64,000 nt of DNA, from positions 3,596,001 through 3,660,000 of the forward strand of contig NZ_CP041247.1 of NCBI RefSeq assembly GCF_006711645.1. Reading direction: 5' to 3'. Every line of letters starts with the position of its first letter. The first letter of the stretch is position 1. This stretch comes from Klebsiella electrica (GTDB lineage: Bacteria > Pseudomonadota > Gammaproteobacteria > Enterobacterales > Enterobacteriaceae). A program made the translations under genes and the position numbers. Below are positions 57,163-64,000 of the stretch, piece by piece. The notes beneath the pieces are model-generated. The model saw only the letters and a list, made by a program, of their open reading frames with translations. It was not told where the DNA came from and searched no databases.

Positions 57163-57409
57163 AACAACTCCAAACCACCCCGGCCCGTGACAGGCGTAGT
57201 TTTCGGGGAGATTATTGCGAATAGAGATGGCAAAAACCACAATGCCATAAAGGGGCGCAGTCTAGCAGGTTTTGTGACGCAGCGCATAAATATCCCCTCT
57301 GAGCCTCTGCGCCGGATAATCCTCGCCACGGGCGTCTTGCCAGAATCATGCGGAAAACGCGCAAGAGAGTCGCCACTGTGCTGGACAGTATCGCCAACGG
57401 GACATACTC

Positions 57410-57429
57410 TTAATCAATCGATTGATTAA
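57410..57429. promoter_or_regulatory. CecR operator
   Basis: TTAATCAATCGATTGATTAA is a perfect 20-base palindrome 14 bases ahead of cecR, in the region divergent from rhlE. TetR-family CecR is known to control its own operon and rhlE in E. coli; this palindrome is the obvious binding site. A TATAGT -10 follows at 57434-57439. Confidence 0.8.
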
Positions 57430-57442
57430 TTTTTATAGTGCG

Positions 57443-58120
57443 ATGATGACAACCCCTGTGACAAGCAAAGGCGAACAAGCCAAAAGCCAGCTCATTGCCG
57501 CAGCCATCGCCCAGTTCGGCGAATACGGCCTGCACGCAACCACCCGCGATATTGCCGCGCAGGCCGGGCAAAATATCGCGGCGATCCCCTACTATTTTGG
57601 CTCCAAGGACGATCTCTATCTCGCCTGCGCCCAGTGGATTGCCGATTTTATCAGCCATAATTTTCGTCCGCATGCCGAAGCGGCGGAAACGCTGCTGGCG
57701 GCACCTTCGCCGGACAGGGCGGCGATTCGGCTACTGATTCTGCGCGCCTGTCAGAATATGATTTTGCTGCTGACCCAGGATGACACGGTCAATTTGAGCA
57801 AATTCATCTCCCGCGAGCAGCTTTCCCCTACCCCGGCCTACCAGCTCATCCACGGTCAGGTGATCGCGCCGCTCCATCGCTACCTGACCCGCCTGATCGC
57901 CGCATTTACCGACCTTGATGCCGATGACACGCACATGATTCTGCACACCCACGCGCTGCTGGGTGAGATTCTCGCCTTCCGCCTCGGGCGGGAAACTATT
58001 TTGCTGCGTACCGGATGGACGCAGTTCGACGAAGAAAAAACTGAGCAAATTTACCAGGTTATCGCCTGCCATATTGATTTCGTTCTGCAAGGATTATTGC
58101 AAAGGAGCCAGGGATCATGA
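57443..58120 (+). CDS. cecR: TetR-family regulator CecR (YbiH)
   Basis: CecR represses its own operon and affects cefoperazone and chloramphenicol sensitivity in E. coli. It is 225 residues from ATG 57443 (a second ATG follows at 57446). The TetR helix-turn-helix is in [23 protein letters not shown] form (residues 34-56, mostly identical to E. coli). The C-terminal effector domain includes [20 protein letters not shown]. Its stop overlaps ybhG by four bases. Confidence 0.94.
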   Translation: MMTTPVTSKGEQAKSQLIAAAIAQFGEYGLHATTRDIAAQAGQNIAAIPYYFGSKDDLYLACAQWIADFISHNFRPHAEAAETLLAAPSPDRAAIRLLILRACQNMILLLTQDDTVNLSKFISREQLSPTPAYQLIHGQVIAPLHRYLTRLIAAFTDLDADDTHMILHTHALLGEILAFRLGRETILLRTGWTQFDEEKTEQIYQVIACHIDFVLQGLLQRSQGS

Positions 58121-59112
58121 AAAAACCCGTCATCATCGTTCTGTTAGCACTGCTGCTGATTGCCGCATTCGGCGGCGGCTGGTGGTGGTATCAAAGCAGC
58201 CAGCAGAGGGAGCTGACCCTGTATGGCAACGTCGATATTCGCACCGTGAACCTGAGCTTCCGCGTCGGCGGACGGCTGGCCTCGCTGAACGTTGATGAAG
58301 GCGATAAGATTCAGTCCGGGCAAATATTAGGTCAGTTGGATCGCGCCCCATATGAGAACGCCTTACAGCAGGCCCAGGCGAATGTCTCCACCGCTCAGGC
58401 GCAATATGACCTGATGATGGCCGGCTACCGGGCGGAAGAGATAGCCCAGGCCGCCGCCGCCGTCAAACAGGCGCAGGCCGCGTACGATTACGCGCAGAAC
58501 TTCTACCAGCGCCAGCTGGGGCTGCGTCAGAGCAGCGCCATCTCGGTTAACGATTTGGAAAACGCGCGCTCCTCCCGCGACCAGGCTCAGGCGACGCTGA
58601 AGTCCGCGCAGGACAAGCTAAGCCAGTATCGCGCCGGCAACCGTCCGCAGGAAATCGCCCAGGCTAAAGCCAGCCTTGAACAGGCGCAGGCGGCCCTGGC
58701 ACAGGCCAGACTCAACCTGCACGATACCACGCTTACCGCCCCGTCCGACGGCACGCTGATGACTCGCGCCGTCGAACCGGGCAGCATGCTCAGCGCTGGC
58801 GGCACGGTCATGACGCTGTCGCTGACTCACCCGGTATGGGTCCGTGCCTACATTGATGAAAAAAATCTCGGCCAGGCGGTGCCCGGACGAGAAGTGCTGC
58901 TCTATACCGATAGTCGCCCGAATCAGCCCTGGCACGGCAAAATTGGCTTCGTGTCGCCGAGCGCCGAATTTACGCCGAAGACCGTAGAGACGCCGGATTT
59001 ACGGACTGACCTCGTCTATCGCCTGCGTATTGTCGTCACCGATGCCGATGATTCGCTGCGCCAGGGGATGCCGGTGACCGTCACCTTCGGCGGCGGGAAC
59101 GGACATGAGTGA
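58117..59112 (+). CDS. ybhG: Membrane fusion protein YbhG (HlyD family)
   Basis: YbhG is the periplasmic adaptor of the YbhGFSR ABC efflux system. Its 331 residues have an N-terminal membrane anchor (8-25), lipoyl/barrel segments ([20 protein letters not shown]) and a long coiled-coil hairpin (about 75-205) rich in Ala/Gln. The start overlaps cecR. E. coli YbhG has the same length within one residue. The system exports drugs such as tetracycline or cationic compounds. Confidence 0.94.
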   Translation: MKKPVIIVLLALLLIAAFGGGWWWYQSSQQRELTLYGNVDIRTVNLSFRVGGRLASLNVDEGDKIQSGQILGQLDRAPYENALQQAQANVSTAQAQYDLMMAGYRAEEIAQAAAAVKQAQAAYDYAQNFYQRQLGLRQSSAISVNDLENARSSRDQAQATLKSAQDKLSQYRAGNRPQEIAQAKASLEQAQAALAQARLNLHDTTLTAPSDGTLMTRAVEPGSMLSAGGTVMTLSLTHPVWVRAYIDEKNLGQAVPGREVLLYTDSRPNQPWHGKIGFVSPSAEFTPKTVETPDLRTDLVYRLRIVVTDADDSLRQGMPVTVTFGGGNGHE

Positions 59113-60844
59113 GGACGTTATCACGCTCAGCGGGCTAACCCGCAGCTTCCCCGGCATGGATCGGCCCGCCGTGGCGCCGCTTAACTGCACCATCCGCGCC
59201 GGCTATGTGACCGGCCTGGTCGGCCCTGACGGCGCCGGGAAAACCACCTTGATGCGCATGCTCGCCGGGCTACTGAAGGCCGATGACGGCACCGCCAGGG
59301 TGATCGGTTTCGACCCGATTGCCGACGACAGCGCCCTGCACGCGGTGCTCGGCTATATGCCGCAAAAATTCGGCCTCTACGAAGACCTGACGGTCATGGA
59401 AAACCTCACGCTGTATGCCGACCTGCGCAGCGTTACCGGCGAGACGCGCAGGAAAACCTTCGCCCGCCTGCTGGAATTTACCTCCCTCGGCCCCTTTACC
59501 GACAGGCTGGCCGGGAAGCTTTCCGGCGGGATGAAGCAAAAACTGGGCCTCGCCTGCACCCTGGTGGGCGAGCCAAAAGTCCTGCTGCTCGATGAGCCAG
59601 GGGTCGGGGTTGACCCTATCTCCCGTCGTGAACTGTGGCAAATGGTGCACGAACTGGCGGGCGACGGGATGCTGATCCTCTGGAGCACCTCTTACCTTGA
59701 TGAGGCGGAACAGTGCCGCGACGTCCTGCTGATGAATGAAGGCCAGCTGCTTTATCAGGGCGAGCCGAAAGCGTTGACCCAAACCATGGCCGGGCGCAGT
59801 TTTCTGGTCTCCAGCCATGAAGAGAATAACCGTCGCCTCCTGCAACGCGCGCTGAAGCTGCCGCAGATCAGCGATGGCGTGATTCAGGGGAAATCGGTCC
59901 GCCTGATCCTCAAAAAAGAGGCCACCGTTGAAGAGGTACAGAGCAGCGATAGCATGCCGACGCTGGAGATGACCGAAACCGCACCGCGCTTTGAAGACGC
60001 CTTCATCGATCTGCTGGGCGGCGTCGCGACCGCGGAATCGCCGCTGGGCGACATTATCCATCGCGTAGAGGGTACGGCCGATGAAACGGTGATTGCAGCG
60101 CAGAGCCTGAGCAAAAAATTCGGCGACTTCGCCGCCACCGACCACGTCGATTTCAGCGTCAAGCGTGGGGAAATTTTCGGCCTGCTTGGCCCCAACGGCG
60201 CCGGCAAATCCACCACTTTTAAAATGATGTGCGGCCTGCTGGTGCCGACCTCCGGCAAGGCGCTGGTACTGGGAATGGATCTGAAAGTCAGCTCCGGGAA
60301 GGCGCGCCAGCATCTCGGCTACATGGCGCAGAAGTTTTCGCTGTACGGCAACCTGACCGTGGAGCAAAACCTGCGCTTCTTCTCGGGCGTTTACGGTCTG
60401 CGCGGCCGGGCCCAGAACGAGAAAATCGCCCGGATGAGCGACGCCTTTGGTCTGAAAAGCATCGCCAGCCATGCGGCCGATGAGCTGCCGTTGGGCTACA
60501 AGCAGCGTCTGGCGCTGGCCTGCTCGCTGATGCATGAACCCGATATTCTGTTTCTCGATGAGCCGACATCAGGTGTCGACCCGATTACCCGCCGCGAGTT
60601 CTGGCTGCATATTAATAGCATGGTGGATAAAGGGGTGACGGTGATGGTGACGACCCACTTTATGGATGAGGCCGAATATTGCGATCGCATTGGCCTGGTG
60701 TATCACGGCAAGCTGATCGCCAGCGGCACGCCGGATGCGCTCAAAGCACAGGCGGCAAACGATCAACAGCCCGATCCGACGATGGAGCAGGCCTTTATCA
60801 CTCTGATTCACAACTGGGATAAGGAGAATGCCGGTGAGCGCTAA
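59105..60844 (+). CDS. ybhF: ABC transporter ATP-binding protein YbhF (two NBDs)
   Basis: YbhF carries two ATPase domains. NBD1 has [11 protein letters not shown] near residue 40, signature [15 protein letters not shown] and [12 protein letters not shown]2 has [11 protein letters not shown] near residue 362, [15 protein letters not shown] (a degenerate LSGGQ) and DEPTSGVDP. The 579 residues match E. coli. It overlaps ybhG at its start and ybhS at its end, in the efflux operon. Confidence 0.95.
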   Translation: MSEDVITLSGLTRSFPGMDRPAVAPLNCTIRAGYVTGLVGPDGAGKTTLMRMLAGLLKADDGTARVIGFDPIADDSALHAVLGYMPQKFGLYEDLTVMENLTLYADLRSVTGETRRKTFARLLEFTSLGPFTDRLAGKLSGGMKQKLGLACTLVGEPKVLLLDEPGVGVDPISRRELWQMVHELAGDGMLILWSTSYLDEAEQCRDVLLMNEGQLLYQGEPKALTQTMAGRSFLVSSHEENNRRLLQRALKLPQISDGVIQGKSVRLILKKEATVEEVQSSDSMPTLEMTETAPRFEDAFIDLLGGVATAESPLGDIIHRVEGTADETVIAAQSLSKKFGDFAATDHVDFSVKRGEIFGLLGPNGAGKSTTFKMMCGLLVPTSGKALVLGMDLKVSSGKARQHLGYMAQKFSLYGNLTVEQNLRFFSGVYGLRGRAQNEKIARMSDAFGLKSIASHAADELPLGYKQRLALACSLMHEPDILFLDEPTSGVDPITRREFWLHINSMVDKGVTVMVTTHFMDEAEYCDRIGLVYHGKLIASGTPDALKAQAANDQQPDPTMEQAFITLIHNWDKENAGER

Positions 60845-61967
60845 AATTCTGTCATGGCGCCGCGTGCGCGCCCTGTGCGTCAAAGAGACGCGGCAGATAG
60901 TCCGCGACCCCAGCAGCTGGCTGATTGCGGTGGTCATTCCGCTGCTGCTGCTGTTTATCTTCGGCTACGGGATCAATCTCGACTCCAGTAAACTCAAAGT
61001 CGGCGTCCTGCTGGAACAACAAAGCGAAGAGGCGCTGGATTTCGTCCACGCCATGACCGGCTCACCCTATATTGACGCCACCGTCAGCGACAATCGCCAG
61101 CAGCTGATTGAAATGATGCAGGCCGGGCGCATTCGTGGACTGGTGGTCATCCCGGTGGATTTCGACCGGAAGATGGCGCGCCCCGGCGATAATGCTCCCA
61201 TCCAGCTGATTACCGACGGCAGCGAACCCAATACCGCCAACTTTGCCCGGGGCTACGTGGAGGGCATCTGGCAAATCTGGCAGCAGCAGCGCGCGCAAGA
61301 CCGCGGGGAAACCTTCGAACCGCTGATTGATGTCCAGATGCGCTACTGGTTTAACCCCGCGGCTATCAGCCAGCACTTTATTATTCCCGGCGCCATTACC
61401 ATTATTATGACGGTGGTCGGCGCGATTCTGACTTCGCTGGTGGTGGCCCGCGAATGGGAGCGCGGGACCATGGAGGCGCTGCTGTCGACGGAAATCACCC
61501 GCGCAGAGCTGCTGCTGTGCAAGCTGATTCCCTACTATTTCCTCGGCATGCTGGCGATGCTGCTGTGTATGCTGGTGGCGGTGTTCATCCTCGGCGTGCC
61601 GTTTCGCGGTTCGCTGGTGGTTCTGTTCTTGATAACCAGCCTGTTTTTGCTCAGCACCCTCGGGATGGGGCTGCTCATTTCGACCATCACCCGTAATCAG
61701 TTTAACGCCGCGCAGGTCGCGCTGAACGCCGCCTTTCTGCCCTCGATCATGCTCTCCGGGTTTATTTTCCAGATCGACAGCATGCCGGCGGTGATCCGCG
61801 CGGTGACCTATATCATCCCGGCGCGCTATTTCGTCAGCACGCTGCAAAGCCTGTTTCTCGCCGGTAATATTCCGCTGGTGCTGCTGGTGAACACGCTGTT
61901 TTTAATTGCCTCGGCGGTGATGTTTATCGGTCTGACCTGGCTGAAGACCAGGCGTCGACTGGATTAA
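60834..61967 (+). CDS. ybhS: ABC transporter permease YbhS
   Basis: YbhS is one of two ABC-2 type permeases of the YbhGFSR exporter. About 377 residues: an N-terminal membrane segment ([18 protein letters not shown]), a periplasmic domain (residues 40-170) and five C-terminal membrane segments ([28 protein letters not shown]). GTG 60834, with AGGAG seven bases ahead, is favoured over ATG 60828. It overlaps the end of ybhF by 11 bases. Confidence 0.92.
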   Translation: MSAKILSWRRVRALCVKETRQIVRDPSSWLIAVVIPLLLLFIFGYGINLDSSKLKVGVLLEQQSEEALDFVHAMTGSPYIDATVSDNRQQLIEMMQAGRIRGLVVIPVDFDRKMARPGDNAPIQLITDGSEPNTANFARGYVEGIWQIWQQQRAQDRGETFEPLIDVQMRYWFNPAAISQHFIIPGAITIIMTVVGAILTSLVVAREWERGTMEALLSTEITRAELLLCKLIPYYFLGMLAMLLCMLVAVFILGVPFRGSLVVLFLITSLFLLSTLGMGLLISTITRNQFNAAQVALNAAFLPSIMLSGFIFQIDSMPAVIRAVTYIIPARYFVSTLQSLFLAGNIPLVLLVNTLFLIASAVMFIGLTWLKTRRRLD

Positions 61968-61969
61968 TT

Positions 61970-62050
61970 CTGGCGCTCGTATTGTGCCCGGCGACGCTTG
62001 CCGGACCTGCGGGCCGTGTAGATCGGGTAAGCACAGCGCGACCCGATATG
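61970..62050. repeat. REP/BIME-like element between ybhS and ybhR
   Basis: A REP-like arm (GTGCCCGGCGACGCTTGCCG) is followed by GTGTAGATCGGGTAAGCACAGCG-like sequence ending ACCCGAT. It fills the 94-base gap inside the efflux operon, just before the ybhR ribosome site AGGAAGG. Confidence 0.6.
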
Positions 62051-62061
62051 AGGAAGGTACT

Positions 62062-63168
62062 ATGTTTCATCGCTTATGGACCTTGATTCGTAAAGAGCTG
62101 CAATCGCTGCTGCGCGAGCCGCAAACGCGCGCCATTTTGATTATGCCGGTGCTGATTCAGGTGCTGCTGTTTCCCTTCGCCGCGACGCTGGAGGTGACCA
62201 ACGCCACCATAGCCATCTACAACGAAGACAATGGTCGTCACGCGGTAGAGCTGACCCAGCGTTTCGCCCGGGCCAAAGCCTTCACCCATGTGATGATCCT
62301 CAAAAGCCCGCAGGAGATCCGCCCGACGATCGATGAGCAAAAAGCGCTGTTGCTGATCCGCTTCCCGGCGGACTTCTCGCGCAATCTCGACACCAACCAG
62401 CCCGCGCCGCTCCAGCTCTTACTCGACGGCCGCAACTCGAACAGCGCGCAGATCGCCGCCAACTATCTCCAGCAGATAGTCAAAAACTATCAGCAGGAGT
62501 TGCTGGAAGGGAAAGCGAAGCCGAACAACAGCGAGCTTATCGTGCGCAACTGGTATAACCCGAATCTCGATTACAAATGGTTTGTGGTGCCGTCGCTTAT
62601 CGCCATGATCACCACCATCGGCGTGATGATCGTCACCTCTCTCTCGGTGGCCCGCGAGCGGGAGCAAGGCACGCTCGATCAGCTGCTGGTTTCGCCGCTG
62701 GCCACCTGGCAAATTTTCGTCGGCAAAGCGGTTCCGGCGCTGATTGTTGCCACGCTGCAGGCGAGCATCGTACTGGCTATCGGCATCTGGGCGTATCAAA
62801 TCCCGTTCGCCGGTTCGCTGCTGCTGTTTTACTTTACGATGGTCATTTACGGTCTGTCGCTGGTGGGGTTCGGCCTGCTGATTTCATCGTTGTGCTCAAC
62901 CCAGCAGCAGGCTTTCATCGGCGTTTTCGTCTTTATGATGCCGGCTATCCTGCTTTCCGGCTACGTCTCACCGGTTGAGAATATGCCGCAGTGGCTGCAG
63001 GACGTGACATGGATAAACCCGATTCGTCACTTTACTGATATCACCAAGCAGATTTATTTGAAGGATGCGAGTCTGGAGATTGTATGGGGAAGTTTGTGGC
63101 CGCTACTGGTCATAGCGGCCACAACGGGTTCAGCGGCATATGCGATGTTCCGCAGAAAGATCGCCTGA
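62062..63168 (+). CDS. ybhR: ABC transporter permease YbhR
   Basis: YbhR is the second ABC-2 permease of the exporter, 368 residues, as in E. coli. It begins [20 protein letters not shown] after AGGAAGG; a longer frame from 61984 runs through the repeat and is not used. It has one N-terminal and five C-terminal membrane segments. The conserved [21 protein letters not shown] motif lies near residue 195. It is separated from ybhS by a REP-like element. Confidence 0.94.
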   Translation: MFHRLWTLIRKELQSLLREPQTRAILIMPVLIQVLLFPFAATLEVTNATIAIYNEDNGRHAVELTQRFARAKAFTHVMILKSPQEIRPTIDEQKALLLIRFPADFSRNLDTNQPAPLQLLLDGRNSNSAQIAANYLQQIVKNYQQELLEGKAKPNNSELIVRNWYNPNLDYKWFVVPSLIAMITTIGVMIVTSLSVAREREQGTLDQLLVSPLATWQIFVGKAVPALIVATLQASIVLAIGIWAYQIPFAGSLLLFYFTMVIYGLSLVGFGLLISSLCSTQQQAFIGVFVFMMPAILLSGYVSPVENMPQWLQDVTWINPIRHFTDITKQIYLKDASLEIVWGSLWPLLVIAATTGSAAYAMFRRKIA

Positions 63169-63175
63169 TCCCCGT

Positions 63176-63435
63176 CATCGTTCAGGCTGCCTCGGCGTTG
63201 GCTTCCTTACTCACCCCGGTCACATAGCTATCTATGCTCCCGGGGATTCGTCGCGTCGCCGCCTTGATGCAGTCCGAACGCTTTAGGGGATCCTTGCTAT
63301 CGTTCAGCCTGCCTCGGCGTTGGCCTGATTACCCGGTCCGTCCTGGGCCTCGCCACGTCGGCCCGTTCGCACAGCTATCTGTGCTTCTGGGGATTGGCAG
63401 CGTTGCCGCCTTGTTGTAGCCCGAACGATTTAGCG
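63176..63435. repeat. Two tandem copies of a dispersed intergenic repeat
   Basis: Copy A (63176-63291) and copy B (63298-63435) both run TCGTTCAG-CTGCCTCGGCGTTGG, CCCCGG or CCCGGT hairpin arms, AGCTATCT(A/G)TGCT, CGCCGCCTTG-TG, CCGAACG-TTTAG. The copies differ by substitutions and indels. A related element lies upstream of ybiI. Copy B extends into the 3' end of ybhQ. Confidence 0.8.
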
Positions 63436-63812
63436 TATCTGTTTTTATCTTTCGCCAACAGCGACACCACTGCCGGGCCTGCCAGAATCGCCACCCCGGC
63501 GACGGCCAGCAGCAGATTATTGTGCAGCACGCGCGAAAGTAGCCACAGCACGATAACCGCCACGCCAAAGTACCAGGTGGTGGTGAGCTCCTCAAGGAAG
63601 TCACCGACATCACGCCAGCGGGCTTCCTGGTGGCGCTGTAAAAACAGCATCGACAGTAATGTGACGCCGTACAGTACGCACAGCCCTAATCCGACGCGAA
63701 CCAGCGCGCCACTCATCCAACCCATCACCAGTACTGCCACGACCAGTAGATGCAACATAATCTGCCAGCAACTGAGGCCAGTTGCGACGCGTACACGTTG
63801 TTGCCACTTCAT
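63375..63812 (-). CDS. ybhQ: Inner membrane protein YbhQ, C terminus altered by a repeat
   Basis: The 145-residue protein begins MKWQQRVRVATGLSCWQIML, nearly as in E. coli YbhQ (136 residues). Four membrane segments are predicted (about 12-35, 38-55, 75-95, 100-120). Similarity ends after GPAVVSLLAKDK. The last 20-odd residues (NRYAKSFGLQQGGNAANPQK...) are encoded by repeat copy B, which also supplies the stop. The function is unknown. It is divergent from ybhP. Confidence 0.9.
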   Translation of the reverse strand: MKWQQRVRVATGLSCWQIMLHLLVVAVLVMGWMSGALVRVGLGLCVLYGVTLLSMLFLQRHQEARWRDVGDFLEELTTTWYFGVAVIVLWLLSRVLHNNLLLAVAGVAILAGPAVVSLLAKDKNRYAKSFGLQQGGNAANPQKHR

Positions 63813-63943
63813 GGCTTCTCTCCTGAAGGATCTTTATCTGTAACTCAGAGTACCGCACTTTACGGAAAATTCCGGAACACCGCATCTTTTTGTGACACCT
63901 ACTACACTATTTCATTCAGGAAAGTGACATTGACCGGAGAAAC

Positions 63944-64000
63944 ATGGCTGAGCAAACGGGCGGATTTTCGTTAAACGTGCTGACAATTAACATTCATAAA
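63944..64000 (+). CDS. ybhP: Endonuclease/exonuclease/phosphatase-family protein YbhP (5' end only)
   Basis: The first 19 codons read MAEQTGGFSLNVLTINIHK, closely matching the E. coli YbhP N terminus (FSFKVLTINIHKGF). ATG 63944 follows GGAGAAAC (63935-63942). YbhP belongs to the EEP (Mg-dependent phosphoesterase) superfamily; the motif NIHK is its first catalytic block. In E. coli ybhP is followed by clsB (ybhO). The rest lies outside the window. Confidence 0.85.
   Translation, partial: MAEQTGGFSLNVLTINIHK

Noticed and set aside
56335..57429. A 364-codon plus-strand open frame
   Set aside because: Antisense to rhlE and its leader; no motifs of its own.
59270..60535. A 421-codon minus-strand open frame
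   Set aside because: Antisense to ybhF, which has two complete ATPase domains.

Overview
The window is a stretch of enterobacterial chromosome, most like Klebsiella/Raoultella. The backbone follows the E. coli K-12 order from gsiB to ybhP (gsi-iaaA-moeAB-pflEF-supH-ybiU ... ybiT-ldtB ... ybiR-mntRS-opgE-ompX-rhtA-dps-glnHPQ-ybiO-rlmF ... fiu-ybiX-ybiI-ybiJ-ybiB-dinG-rhlE-cecR-ybhGFSRQP). Codon use and GC content are Klebsiella-like, and OmpX, Fiu, PflF, MntR and GlnH are near-identical to enteric proteins. No tRNA, rRNA, CRISPR array, prophage or insertion sequence was seen. Names rest on recalled family sequences; no database search was run.

1-13 kb: end of the glutathione importer (gsiB partial, gsiA) with isoaspartyl peptidase iaaA; molybdopterin genes moeA-moeB; the glycyl-radical pair pflE-pflF behind a textbook FNR box; a 1-kb array of eight REP/BIME units that carry decayed copies of the pflF 3' end; sugar phosphatase supH; and ybiU. 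A 14-bp motif, CTTTCATTCGAAAG, stands in front of pflE, supH and ybiU.

13-27 kb: an accessory block between ybiU and ybiT. It has a LacI regulator divergent from an MFS anion transporter and a GH31 alpha-glycosidase. It also has an eight-gene minus-strand operon (amidase, PuuE/imidase-like hydrolase, MFS transporter, two SDRs, a 94-aa Cys protein, a CobW GTPase and a leaderless PotD-like protein), divergent from a GntR regulator with two winged-helix domains. The operon looks like an uptake and catabolic pathway for a cyclic amide or imide, and is the best candidate for an undescribed system.

27-40 kb: ribosome-associated ABC-F ybiT, a Tyr phosphatase, L,D-transpeptidase ldtB, a HutC-type regulator with a GH1 6-phospho-beta-glucosidase and twin operators, an aldo/keto reductase, permease ybiR, manganese control genes mntR and mntS (41 aa), opgE, ompX and rhtA.

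40-53 kb: dps, the glutamine importer glnHPQ with its sigma-54/NtrC control region, channel ybiO, rlmF, a flavin reductase-like protein, DUF1471 proteins (mcbA-like and ybiJ), Fur-controlled fiu with ybiX, and ybiI.

52-64 kb: the SOS pair dinG-ybiB, helicase rhlE, cecR with its efflux operon ybhGFSR behind a perfect 20-bp palindrome, ybhQ with a C terminus rewritten by an intergenic repeat, and the first 19 codons of ybhP.
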